From assembly GCA_029204225.1 (NCBI GenBank), contig CM055113.1:29610805-29674804 (forward strand): a stretch of 64,000 nucleotides of DNA, in the 5' to 3' direction. Under the pieces are notes generated by a model. The model had not been told where the DNA came from. It saw nothing but the letters and a program-made list of their open reading frames with translations, and did no database searches. Position numbers and translations under genes: made by a program. This stretch comes from Diphasiastrum complanatum (taxonomy: Eukaryota; Streptophyta; Lycopodiopsida; Lycopodiales; Lycopodiaceae). Shown piece by piece: positions 45,935 to 57,534 of the stretch (position 1 is the first letter of the stretch; each line of letters opens with the position of its first letter).

Positions 45935-47350
45935 ACACCTCCAAGTTATACCATGAATGGAGACTTACTCATATGGTAAGCGTGCCTTTTATGATCCGAC
46001 TAGTTGACCAATTCAGTGTGAAACCATTAGGCATAACCAAGGAAGTACACACCAGAGTAGCCAAAATTCATTTCATGCTAGATTTTATAATGTTAGATTT
46101 GTCCGAATCCCCCCAATGCTACAATGTCCTACTAGGTAGACCATGGCTCAGAACATTACAAGCTCTTCAAGACTGGGGACATAATCGCATCGTCTTACAA
46201 AATCGTGATTCTGTAGTTAAGATCGATCCTGATACCTGGAACACAAAACTGACTGACCAAAGAGCCATGGTTGCTAGCTCTGCTACTACTATCCATTCTG
46301 ATGAGGAGTCAGTGGATGTCGTTGGAGGAGAATTGTCATACATGACAATTCACAAACCAACGTAGTAAACTGGACCAAAGCCTTAACTATGGTGGATTGT
46401 CTTCAGTTTGATGTCTCATCTGCTGAGCAATCGCCGAAGCGAAGGTCTGCCGTAGACACATACTCCGATGAAGACGATATCCCGATCAAGCGGTTAGCAG
46501 AACCAACGAAGAAATCTTGTGAAGACCATCAAGACTCACTTTCACTTTTTATGATGAGCCTAGAGGCTATAACCCAAGAGCCACTTCAAGGAGTCTGCAG
46601 TGAAAAGCAAATAGAAGTTCTTCAGGTGTTCACTCTGGAAGAAGGTCGAGAATACGAGGACGAGGATTTCCCCCGATAGGTAGATCCCCATCGTTTCAAT
46701 CCTGTGCCAAAATCCTAAGGTACTAGATCCACAAAAGCTGCTAGTGAACGATGACCATGATCGATCTCTTGTGAGCATGCATAGATTGGGACCTAGTTGA
46801 GGATGAATCTCTTTACAAGCTAGAAGTCTCGTTGTGGGACAATAGCATTAAGATGGTGAAAGACTCGAAAGTTGACAAACGATCAGAGTCATGAACATAT
46901 GCCAAGGGAAAGGAGCCAATCACTTTGGATCCCCATCGGGAGGCTCTCGAAAGGAAAAGTTCCCATCACCTTTGCAGATCTAGGTATGAAGCCATCTAAG
47001 AGCGTCAGGAAACTTGACCGAGCTTTGAAAAAGATGAGAATCGACAATCAGTCAACCACCAGCACCCTCCGTGAACACAAGCCCATGTATAAGGCTAAAA
47101 CCATTGAGTGAAAGGCTAAGAGTGATAAACGAGGGATCAAGATCGAGTTGATGACTAACTAGGAATTACGCGAAAAAATTCGCCAAGATGTCATAGAAGA
47201 ACCGAAGCCTACGCATGACGTGCCTTTGTAGTGGGCATTTCCTATCATACCCTCAACCCTAGATCCAAGCACACAAGCATCAAGGAGATGAAGCTAGTTG
47301 TCATTGTCGTTCCCATGAGAGCGATAATATTTCATAATCCAGCATGTGCA
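45935..47350 (+). mobile_element. Ty3/gypsy protease region and spacer, plus strand
   Basis: An aspartic-protease-like domain (FSVKPLGITKEV, FIMLDLSESPQCYNVLLGRPWLR; about 45990-46150) is followed by an acidic, Ser-rich linker (46250-46680) and decayed sequence to about 47350 that still reads in patches. Orientation is opposite to the Ty3 element on its left, so it is a separate insertion or was inverted. Broken. Confidence 0.7.
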
Positions 47351-48030
47351 AATGATTCACATCTAACACTAAGATCCATTAACACTAAGCATTAATACTA
47401 CATCCATTAATCCTAATCCAAAATGATGGAAACTCACTCTTCTCTATCTCCCTTTCTCTCTCACAAAAAGCATAAGAATGATTAATCCCAATAAGCATAA
47501 AATCCAACAAGTTGCAAATCCAAAGAAAGCATGAGAGTTAGAGGAAGAAAGATGGAGAGCAAGGACATTTCTTATCCATTCCATAAGAGGGCCAATCTGC
47601 TTGTATTGAAATGAAAAGAACATGTACAAATGATTCAAAATTACCACTATATATAGTGGATTGGCCTCAAATTTTGTTAAATTTTTTTTCCTCCCTAGCT
47701 ATTTGAATTTGAATTTTGGAGACAACTAACTTGAAAATTGGTGAGAATCCTTTTTATTGACTAACTTGACTTTTAGGCCCTACGATATTAAAAGTCCCGC
47801 AAAAAGGCCTAAAGTCCTTCTATTGACTTCTAACTAATCAAATAACTATGTGATCATCGAGTTGGACTTACACACGCAGGGTGTCAAATCCTTCTCACTT
47901 ACTAACTAGGGTTAGAATTGCCTTGGGATCTGCAAACCCTCCAATAGTATCCGCCGCCAAAAATTGTGGCTCCCACAACACCTCACAAGATTTATTATTT
48001 GGGGCTCTGGTTGGCCTCACTTCGCACCTT
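47351..48030. other. No gene; non-coding with a TATA-centred palindrome
   Basis: The perfect 16-bp palindrome CCACTATATATAGTGG at 47644-47659 contains a TATA box readable on both strands. The minus-strand side is followed by pyrimidine-rich, leader-like sequence, which could be a retroelement LTR. No ends could be defined. Confidence 0.35.
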
Positions 48031-48600
48031 TATTAGGTGCTATTGAATCTTTTCCATAAATTCCAAGCAATCCATATGAAAATCAAACTTGTGCGGAAGA
48101 AAGCACTTATTTGCGTCGACAATCCAATTGGAAGTCGTCCATGTTGAAAATCTAGACTCCCAAAATCTACCCAGAATCGTGGCTCGACAATACAATCTGG
48201 CTTGTCTTGGACCTTGTCGGACACCATGGGAACATTCGGATTGAAAGCCAAAGTAGGTAAGCAATCATCCCATCTGGTGAAAACTGACTCCAACTTGGTC
48301 AAGTCGCTTGTAAAAATAGCTGACTACCTAACTGTCGGATCTGGTGATGTCTTGTAAATTGTTCCATTTATCCCTATGCAATATCGGAACGTAGTATGGA
48401 TCCACACTGAGCTGGTGAGGGCTCGTTACATAACTCCTTATTGAGTCAAGAGTTTCCTCAAAAATTGTTCGACACCAAGGTGGTTGCCCATCCAAAAGCT
48501 TATCCAATTCCTTGCCAACTTCGATCTTTGAAGTTTTGAATTTGATCACCTAGCCACCCCTCGAGGACTCATGTGGGTGTTGATGTAAGAACGTCTAGAT
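48031..48600 (-). pseudogene. Unrecognised decayed coding region
   Basis: Two minus-strand frames look like protein: 48328-48549 (SKIEVGKELDKLLDGQPPWC, VDPYYVPILHRDKWNNLQD) and 48033-48302 (RWDDCLPTLAFNPNVPMVSD, EPRFWVDFGSLDF). A phrase near 48560-48600 reads FLHQHPHESS. They are probably parts of one gag-like or accessory protein, but I could not assign a family. Confidence 0.3.
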
Positions 48601-48839
48601 CTAATCCTCAACAGTGATTGGTTTCTAGAATAAGGACCTTGTCGTTGATGTAGATGGGCCCGCTTCTGTATTTTGCATTGGTGTGACATCTTTGACTTCT
48701 GCCCCTTGATCCATTCTAGTATTCATTTGACCTTGATCCTAGTGTGATGGCAAAAATTGAGGCATCAATGGTACTTGAATCTGAGAGGTTGTCTCTAAGA
48801 CCTGAGCGGAGACTTTTTTGTATTCTTTTATGATGGACT

Positions 48840-49151
48840 TTGTCTTTGCCAACTCAGCCAATGTCGTTTGTCCCACTCAGAAGCTTCAATGAAAGTGGGC
48901 CGAGTATTACAAAGATCAATCAGCCATGGCACTATAGATACAAGGATCAACAGAAACTTCATGCGACCGCACTCACCACGAAGGATACAAAGCTGGCAAC
49001 CCTGCACGCCACGTTCCAAGAAGACGAGCAGGCCCTCAGAGCTACTGATAGTGAGCTGAAGACCCTGAAGAAGCAATTCACCGACGTTCTAATTGCAAAA
49101 ATATCCAAAAATATCTCACAAGGTCATAAAAGTCGAGATTTGATTCATTGA
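48840..49151 (+). CDS. Small ORF with coiled-coil-like C-terminal half (unassigned)
   Basis: The frame has 103 codons. The second half (about residues 40-90) is rich in Leu, Lys, Glu, Gln and Thr and includes ATFQEDEQALRATDSELKTL, which could form a coiled coil. There is no recognised family and no clear promoter. A minus-strand frame covers the same bases, so it may be chance or a retroelement accessory fragment. Confidence 0.2.
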   Translation: MSLPTQPMSFVPLRSFNESGPSITKINQPWHYRYKDQQKLHATALTTKDTKLATLHATFQEDEQALRATDSELKTLKKQFTDVLIAKISKNISQGHKSRDLIH

Positions 49152-49489
49152 TGGCAAATTCAAATATGATCTGAACACTTGTATTTAATTAAGTCTCAAT
49201 GTCATATATCTAATATTGTTTGAACAAAGTACAATAAGTCAAAGTTACTTGGTACATCAAACTACTACCTTTAGTATCAAGTACTTATCTTGGCAACAAT
49301 TATAATGTCCATGTATTTGACGAACAAATGATGCTCTTTATTTATACATGTATAGATCAGAGTGAGAGCAGAAGGATGATGCATAAAATACATGCAATCA
49401 GATTCATCAATGCTGAAAGTAAAATATTAAAGACCATAAGAGCCTACACAAGAGTGATGGATTACTTGATGCACCTATCTATTGCAAAA

Positions 49490-49680
49490 CTAGTCAATTA
49501 CTCCAAGTAATAATCTTAGCTTAATGAAAGAATCCTTAGGCAAGGATTTAGTAAACAAATCAGCCAAGCAATTCGATGAAGACACATGTTGGAGCTTGAT
49601 TTCTTTGGCTTGCACCTTCTCCCTCACAAAGTGATGAGCAATCTCGATATGCTTGCTCCTTGCACCAAGTTTTTTAAACT
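49490..49680 (-). mobile_element. Copia RNase H end, short fragment
   Basis: The minus strand reads ARSKHIEIAHHFVREKVQAK and LADLFTKSLPKDSF, the C-terminus of copia pol. It is an isolated remnant of about 190 bp. No LTR could be delimited to its left. Confidence 0.75.
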
Positions 49681-49696
49681 TCACACAAACACTCAC

Positions 49697-52575
49697 TCAC
49701 TAACTCACTCACACTCACAAAATCTGAAAATTGAAACTTTGAAAGTTTAAAAGTTGGAGTTAAATTGTGGCATTTAAGACAATAGAAACAGTCTCAATTC
49801 GAAGTTGGCAACTTGGCCCATTGTTCAAACTTGAAACTTTGTGCCAAGCTCTCCAATAATCCATGCTAAAACAAAGAGACTCTAAAGTTTGAAGTTTGTG
49901 AATATTAATTGTCAATATCATTGCATTGAATATTAAATTATAAATCTTAAAACCTGTAGAGAGTCAAGTTTCAAGTTTGAAGATTGTACCATGTACTTAT
50001 TAGAACCTAAACAAAGTACCTTAACTCGTGACATTTAAGATAAATTGTGGCAGTCAATTTGATGGTTTTGTACAAATTTTGCACTTCAATGTTACGGCCA
50101 AAAATTGCAAGAGCCCATCAAATACATCCAAATTGACCTTTGAAGGGCATGACAAGTGTCAAATTTCAACACTTGACATAAATGTTGCATCTGGCCCACA
50201 ATCCCACATCATCCAAATTCCAAGCTCAAAGTATCTATCTGCTAAAGTTTGAACACTCAACTTTCAAGCTGCAAGCCTATAATCTATTCTAAAAGTTCAA
50301 AAAGAAGCGATCTCCTTTGATGTACGTAGCTTGTAGGGCCTAGGCACCTTGGCCCCCTTCAAAAATAGGTGTCGTTTCTATTGTCTCTTTAGCTTTGCCA
50401 CGAATCGCTAGGCTTTCGAGAGTTGGGACAATGATTAAAAGATGAAGTCTCTCATGAAAAGGATTGTTTTTCTTATAACAGAATTAATCTGCAATTTCTA
50501 TTTACTATTTCATATTCATTTTTCAATGATTGAATGTTGCTTCTTATTTAAAATTTTCTAATGATTGAAGGTGCTTGCAAAAAACTTATTTTTAGTTTTT
50601 TTGTCAACTTTCAAAACCTAGTAAAACATAATTTATCAACCTTTTAGCAACTCATGGGCCCGAAGCTCAATTTTTTATACAAAGCCTTATAAGGCACAAG
50701 GAAAATGTCAAGATTTTTTTTCTACAACATAGAAAGAACTTGATAATTTTTCGTTTGAACATTCAATTCAATCAAAATCTTTCTACCCTACCTTAAACCT
50801 CCTCCCTTAGCACAAAAGAGTTCCCATTGTTTAACAGGGTCAATTTTTGCCCTTTCCAACTTTCAGCTTGTGTTAATTTCCAGTTAAGACTTGATTGTGA
50901 GAAAATAAATCCTTCTAATTAATCAATTGCATGATGGGATTTTTCGGTTCATCTTGAGCATTGGTACCAAAAGACCCCATCTTGCATTTCCCTGAACCCT
51001 TGGAGGAATTATACCTATGCTCATCGTTTTCAGGACCACGTCATTTTTTTCACCATCAAAGGATTGGAATGGTGTTTTTACCAAAGATTGGCATTTCTTA
51101 GGAATTTATCACATGCAACAAAATTCGATGGATTTCACGGATTTTTGGGGCTATAATAGAAATGTGAACAACATTATGGCTTTTGAAAGTGGCATGTAGG
51201 CAAACTATATTTTTTGAATTCCATACTTTTTTTGAAAAGCATGTGATGGCCCATAACAAGTTCGTAAAGAAGTTGAAAAGGAGATTATAGCTTTTAAAAA
51301 GACAAAACTTATGGGCCGTAAAAAAATCGACCATGAAGTAAAATTCTTTGCTAATGGTTCATGTTTGGGAATACAAATTTTGTCATAATAGCTAAATTTC
51401 CTCTTGCCAAATACAAGCTATTTGTGGGAAAGGGCCCAAGCTCAAAGGCCTTTTCTTGTGTGAGGGCTTTTGGCCGAGGATAAAGTCCTTACCATGATGA
51501 AAAGCTCGAGGCCTTGGGTGGGTTCTTATTTTTGCAACATTCTAATGAGAGCATGACCACTCCTGAAGGGTAAGGTAAACACGAAACATAATCGGCTCTA
51601 GAGGGCAAGCTAGACCTCCAAAGGGTGCCCTTCAAAGTTCATCCAAGCACCACAACCTCAAAGGGAAACCTTCAAGGTTTGGCCAATATGTCACTGGAGT
51701 TTTACTTGATAGGATAAATAGGATCTTGTTAACTTAGTCAGACTACATATATGAGAGGCTACCACATAAGGATCTTGTCCTCATTGTATGTAATGCCCAA
51801 AAACTATGTAGTTTGGGACCTCCTCTATAATTTCTTAATTCTAAGAGCTGAGGTAGCTCTTTCTACCTCTTTTCTCTTCTCTTGATAGAGATGGCATAGG
51901 TTTTTTTCAGAAATGTCACTCCTAATTCAAATTTTTGAGTGTTCCCAATTATTGGGAGGGAATATTTCAACATTTTGAAAATTTATATTTTAATTGTGGT
52001 TAAACACCAGTGAAGTTTGATGTGACTAAACTAAGGTGCATTCATTTACATGGAAAGTAGTGTGGGCAGATGCGTAAAGAATTTAGAAAATGATATTATA
52101 ATTACTTTATAGTTATTTTTCTCTCTCCTACATGGCATTTCTTATAGGGCCCTCTTTGGGCCCATATTTTCTCTAATGAATACCATTAAACCTTTTTGAG
52201 TTTAGGCATTTCCTCTTTTCCCACACCTCCCTTCTCCTTCATTCTTTCCTTATCTTCACCAACCATCTTGACTTTGTCCCACTCTCTTTTTACCACAACC
52301 ATGTGATGGTTGAGCTAGTTTTAATTTCTTATGTTCTATGATGCTATGATTTCTTATGAATCTTGATGTTTTTTTCTTTGTTTTGAATCTTATTGTGTTT
52401 TGGTAGCTATTAACTATAATTTTGGTGAAACAAACTTCCTTTAGTATCATAGTCTTGTGCATAAGCTTTCATTATTTATTCTATTTTTTGGGGTTAATGT
52501 GATGTGAGCTTGTCATTAGCTCCTCTTTGGATCAAACCCAATCACCTATGCCACACAATACACAATGGCACATTC
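49697..52575. other. Gene-free A+T-rich stretch
   Basis: No coding pattern, LTR pair or RNA gene is visible. Short ORFs here have no motifs and atypical composition. The sequence may be old intergenic or intron sequence. It could in principle lie in a very long first intron of the invertase gene downstream, but nothing here shows that. Confidence 0.4.
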
Positions 52576-52584
52576 AGTCTAATC

Positions 52585-53588
52585 GGGGTTTGGCATTTTG
52601 GGAGTAAATCATCTGCGAGTTTTGCAAGTTTAGTGTTTTTAAATTACGACAAATTGATAACACAGGGCATGCTACACTGTTTTTAGGTTTTAAAATTTAT
52701 TCTGCTTCGTTTTTTGGTGAAATCCATTTGTATACTTCATTATCATGTTGTTTATTTTCTTACTAGCTAAAAGATATGTTTACAAATTGTACATAGTGTG
52801 CTATATCATTGAGAACGTAGTTCTAAAACTTAATCACTTTAATTCTACATTTATCAAGCTAAAATAGTTTTGTCTACTACCAAGGATTGATGTATGACCA
52901 TACATTGAAAGACATGATGGTATGTGGTCAAGCCTATGATAGGTATCATAAAATGAACGTTGGTAAAAAAAATATATATATTGTATGTTCTAGAGATGGA
53001 GGCTATAACTTAACTATTAAGCTTATGTTGAGATGATGAAATAGTAAAGTATTTTCATTTTCATTTTTTTTTTTTATCAAATTTGATTAAAGCAATGTAT
53101 TCTACATGAAAAATGGAGCATTTTTGCTTTTTGGATCATCTCAATCTGAGCAATATTAAGAAAGTTATCGCCCTTCAAAGTTTATTTGGCTAATTTTTTT
53201 TTTCTTGGAGCTTGAAAGGGGTAGCACGCCGACATGCTACCAATTTAAGCTTCTAGTCTTTAACTCAAATTGATAGCACACCGGCGTGCTACCCCTTTTA
53301 GGTTCCAAGGAAAAAATGTTTTCTAGTCTAAAAAATGTTGAACTGCCATAAGTTTCTTACTATTGCTCGGATTGAGATGGTCCAAAAAGCAAAAGTGCTC
53401 CATTTTTTATGTAGAATCCATTGGTATAATCAAAGTGAGGTTTTTCTTTTTCTTTTTCTTAATATTAAATAATTATATATAAAGCCTATATATCTAATAG
53501 CATATCATGTGCCATAAAAATTCAGAAATCATTTGTAAATAAAACTTGCAAAACTCACAAAGAATTTACTCGCAGATTGTCAAAACCC
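52585..53588. mobile_element. Non-autonomous Mutator-like DNA element (about 1,004 bp)
   Basis: A direct 9-bp repeat AGTCTAATC flanks the element at 52576-52584 and 53589-53597. Its ends are inverted relatives of each other over about 47 bp. The left end begins GGGGTTTGGCATTTTG and includes GCGAGTTTTGCAAGTTT. The reverse complement of the right end begins GGGTTTTGACAATCTG and ends GTGAGTTTTGCAAGTTT. A 9-bp duplication with long inverted ends is the signature of Mutator-like elements. No transposase is encoded. The terminal inverted repeats are imperfect, so it is not recent. Confidence 0.7.
53082..53434. repeat. 353-bp imperfect palindrome inside the Mutator-like element
   Basis: The left arm 53082-53250 and right arm 53262-53434 are inverted copies around an 11-bp centre. 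Shared arm landmarks, read outward to inward, are TTTGATTA, ATTCTACAT, AAAATGGAGCA, TTTTGCTTTTTGGA and GGGGTAGCACGCCG. The innermost GTAGCA and TGCTAC of each arm can also pair with each other. A transcript would fold into a hairpin of about 165 bp. It may be a foldback or MITE insertion nested in the Mutator-like element, or the element's own body. Confidence 0.85.
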
Positions 53589-53597
53589 AGTCTAATC

Positions 53598-53950
53598 ATT
53601 GGCCTTGCTAACTCTCCATAGTTTGTGAAGAATCTTCCAAGAGACTCAATATTGCCCATGATGGTGCAAGAAGATTTACAAAAAGGCAATACATAGCTAA
53701 TTTACCTCTACTGGAAAAACTTAGTGGGAAAATTTCTCAGTGTTCAACAACTTGCAGTGCATATTTTTTATGTTAAGATTATTCAATGGAAATTTGCAAT
53801 ATGTGATTGCATGGTGAAAAGTTTGTCTTCTAGTGCCTTAGACTTTTTATTACCTCAAAAGTGGTTTTGCTCCAATGATTTTAGTGCCTCCACATAGCAA
53901 GATTTGAGAGCCTCTTATGCACTATCTTGACTATGTGTACTTTTCACAAG
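53598..53950. other. No gene seen
   Basis: This is A+T-rich sequence between the Mutator-like element and a probable copia LTR. No coding or repeat pattern was recognised. Confidence 0.4.
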
Positions 53951-54945
53951 TGTGAGGACTTCTCAAACAATGTAAAGGATTTTCTAAGATGTGTGTGATT
54001 GCACATTAATATCTAGATTGAGATACAAGCGTACTAGCTCAAAAAACTAAGGCAAGAGCACTCTACACATGCATCTATCACAAACCATTCCTCACAAATA
54101 ATGAACGGACACTTTGGATGAAGAAAACTAAGTATAGATTTGGCTTGCTCTCGGGTAGAGAGAGAATGTGACATAAAAACTAAGTGTTGAACTTGCTACA
54201 TCAAGATCTTGCTACAAAAAACGAATTATGGACTCACCCTCACTCACACTCATAGTATCTCGAGATCCAAGAGTGTGGAAATGAAGCAAAATGATTGCAC
54301 TTCTAAAACACCAACTCTTACAATGATTGGACCTCCTACATGCCACCTCTTACAATGATTGAACCATTTTGGTGCACCTCACAATATGACTGGCCCAAAT
54401 TGACAAATGAGATCAAGAGGTGCTATGTCATTAATCTTTTAGCATCAAGCCAAGTGTAACTAGCCAATACTACCATGAGCTAATCCAATTCTAAAATTGG
54501 CCTAAGTGTACAATGAGTGGTTTTGAAAGAGGACCCCCAAACCTCAAGATAGATGGCTATTACAATTTCACACTCCTCGTTACAAGATATCTATCTACTT
54601 TAACATGGATCTTGGAATCAAGCCAAAATTAGATGTAAACTTTAGGAAAGCACTCTTGAGGAATGGTTTGGTGAGGAGATCGGCAATACATGATGATGAT
54701 CCAATATGCTCCAAGTTGACTTATCCTGCAATGATTTTTTCCCTTACAAAGTGGTGTGAAATCTCAATATGTTTGCTTCTTGCATGAAAAAAAGGATTGT
54801 TGGCAAGATCTTGGGCCAAGATGTTGTCACACTTGATGATAGGTAGATCTCCATCCTTGATGCACTTGAGCTCCATAATTAATCTTTTGATCCACCAAGC
54901 CTCTTTGGTAGTGGTTGTAAGGACCTTGTACTCAATATGGAACAA
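53951..54945 (-). mobile_element. Ty1/copia 3' end: RNase H and probable 3' LTR
   Basis: The minus strand reads RNase H (EYKVLTTTTKEAWWIKRL, NNPFFHARSKHIEISHHFV) from 54945 to about 54721, then a purine tract (ACGAGGAG, near 54574) followed by TGTGAAATTG, a likely 3' LTR start. The LTR would run left to about 53951 (plus strand TGTGAGGAC), but no second copy confirms it. Broken. It abuts a plus-strand family A fragment at 54946. Confidence 0.6.
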
Positions 54946-56700
54946 AAGTTCAAGTCATTGAGGATGGAATGAGATAGCTCAAGACAAAGTTGTACAAGTT
55001 GAATGCTACAATCAAAGGGCAACATGGACTTATCTCATCCATTCCATCGTAAAATAGATCTATGGCACAAAAGGCTCGATCACTTGAACCTGGGTAGCCT
55101 TAGCTTGATGAAAAAACTAGAGATGGTAAAGGGATTGCCCATGATGGAAGATAATTTGAAGACAATCTACGAATCATGTGTGTATGAGAAGTAGCATAAT
55201 GAGAAATTCAAGCGTGGTGGAGTTACAAGGGCAAAGAACATCTTGAAATTAATCCACATTGGTCCATGCGAACCAATGAGAATGATTTCTATATGGAGAG
55301 CGTACTACTTCATCACCTTTATAGATGATATGTCTCGTAAGACGTAGATTTACTTTTTAGAATTGAAATTTGATGCTTTTGCCACTTTTAAGAGCTTCAA
55401 GGCAATGGTCAAAAACCAAACATGTAGGAAGATCAAGATCTTAAGATCTGATAGTGGAGGTGAGTATAGGTCCAATGAGTTTCAAGACTTTTGTGACCAT
55501 TGTGGAATCAAGAGATAGTTCACGCAAGCTCACACTCTAGAACTCAAATGGTGTAGCTGAGTGCAAGAATCGCACGATCATGGAAATTGCCAAATATATG
55601 CTTGCTGAGATAAAACTACCAAAGTAATTTTGGTTAGAAGCATGAAACACCATAGTGTATCTCCAAAATGGAGTCCTACCATTGCAATACCAAAGATAAC
55701 ACCTAAAGAGGCATTTCCAAAAAAGAAGCCAAAAGTGAGCCATTTGCGAATCTTTGGATGTAAGGCCTTTGTACATGTTTTTAAAGAAGATAGGGCTTGA
55801 TGTAAAAGCATTGAAGTGTACCTTCTTAGGCTATGATAATCATGTGAAAGGCTATAGATGCTTCGATCCTTTGGAGAGAAAAATGCATATTAGTCTTGAT
55901 GTTATCTTTGATGAATCTAAGATGTACAAGGATGAGGATGATGCAAAGTTTGACACATCAAGCAGTAAGGATGACATACTAAGAAATCCTCTTATCCACA
56001 ACCACATGAGATAGGATGGAGGAGAGATAAACCATTTGGTGCCAAGAGGATTGAAGTTGCAGGTGACAACAAACACAAGGAGAAGGATGTACCTTGGGAC
56101 ACATTCTAGGAAGCAAATCACCTGACAAGAAGCTCCCCAATGGTTTCATGAGAGATTGATGGAGAGTCATGACCTGGATGAATCATCTCCATCCAGGGAG
56201 AGCTACAAAGATCGACTAGAGAGAAGACACAACCTGATAGGGGTATGAAAACATCATTCAAAGCAAGAGTCTTTGACTCATAATAAAGTGAAGGATGATC
56301 ATATTTGGGCTAAATCCATGAGAGAAGAAATTGACTCAATCGTCAAGCACAATACATGGGACTTAGTGGAGCCACCAACTGGTAAGAAACCCATTGGCTA
56401 TAAATGAATATACAAATTTAAAAGTAAGTATCATGCAGATGTGAGCATAGCAAAACACAAGGCAAGATTGGTAATCAAAGGCTAAGCACAAAGTAAAAGC
56501 ATCGACTACAAGAAAATCTTTGCACCAATGTGTAAGTGGAATACTGGCTTGTTGCTTTAGCTTCACATTTTAGCTGGCCCTTACATCAAATCGATGTAAA
56601 ATTTGCTTCTCTAAATGATGATTTAGAAGAAGAAGTATTCATGGATCAACCTAAAGGCTTTGTTGAGAAAGGACGGGAGCATAAAGTATGTTGCTTGAAG
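54946..56700 (+). mobile_element. Ty1/copia family A, protease end to RT start
   Basis: It matches the family A protein at 8604-9000 (TKLYRLNATIKGQHGL-like, LWHKRLDHLNLGSLSLMKKL) and continues into integrase (FITFIDDMSRKT, RSDSGGEYRSNEF, about 55300-55480), the linker (VSHLRIFGCKAFVHV) and the RT start (WAKSMREEIDSI, about 56310). The ORF at 56536-56841 crosses from this copia RT into Ty3 RT near 56700. Old and broken in many places. Confidence 0.75.
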
Positions 56701-57190
56701 AAAGCACTATGTAATGCACCAACTAGTTTTCAACGAATGATGATTGTAATATTCCACAACTATCTAAGAATATTTTTTGTTATCTTTATTGCTGATTTCT
56801 ATGTCTACAATACGAGAAGCAGTCATCTATCGAAGCTCTGAAAAACACTTCAACATAGAGACAAATCTTTATGTCTCCATCCAAAGAAATTTTATTTCAG
56901 AATGTTGAAAGGAATTCTACTAGGCTTATTCAAGGCATAGAAGGCGACAAAGACAAGATCGAAGTGATCAACAATTTGAAAAAACCAACCAATTTATGTG
57001 AGGTCGTGGTTTTCTAGGCCATGTTGCCTATTATCGAAGGTTCATCTACGATCATGCAAGTCTGGTTTTGCCTTTAACTCACTTGTTGAAGAAAGAAGTC
57101 GAATATATCTTGTCGACAGACCAACAAAAAGATTTTGACAATCTTAAGCATAAGCTATTACAAGCTCCAATTCTACGCAAATACTTTTGG
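56701..57190 (+). mobile_element. Ty3/gypsy RT and RNase H fragment
   Basis: Plus-strand motifs are CNAPTSFQRMM (about 56712), the palm region with a degenerate active site, VINNLKKPTN (about 56970), a FLGHVAYYRRF-like stretch (about 57020) and PLTHLLKKEVEYILSTDQQK (about 57070-57130). It is joined directly to copia RT on the left. Broken. Confidence 0.75.
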
Positions 57191-57534
57191 AATGTAAATT
57201 ATGACGATATCTTTTTGTGGTCAAAATGTTTGCTTGCTAAATACAGGAACAATTTAGGATTCAAGAATTAATTTTTTGTGCTACCTCCTACTACCATCTC
57301 AAGGGAAGCTTGTAAATGGTTCTCTATGGTTTAGTGAAGTAAAAGCTCAGGCAAATGGCTATAGGTAAGAGTGTGAAACTCTAGTAAACAGCTTATAAAT
57401 TCTTATGGGGAAAATTTATGCATGCTAGTTATTTGTCTATTCAAATTAGAATATTGAAGTTTTTCATTCCTATGTAAATAAGGATCATGAAATTCAAAGG
57501 GTAATCGATTTTCCATAATTCAAGGTTGTGGTAG
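57191..57534. other. No gene seen
   Basis: Sequence between the Ty3 fragment and the left LTR of the short-internal element. No coding pattern was recognised. Confidence 0.4.

Noticed and set aside
53082-53434. MicroRNA precursor
   Set aside because: The arms of about 170 bp are evenly paired along their length and the locus sits in a DNA element, which fits a foldback repeat better than a microRNA gene.
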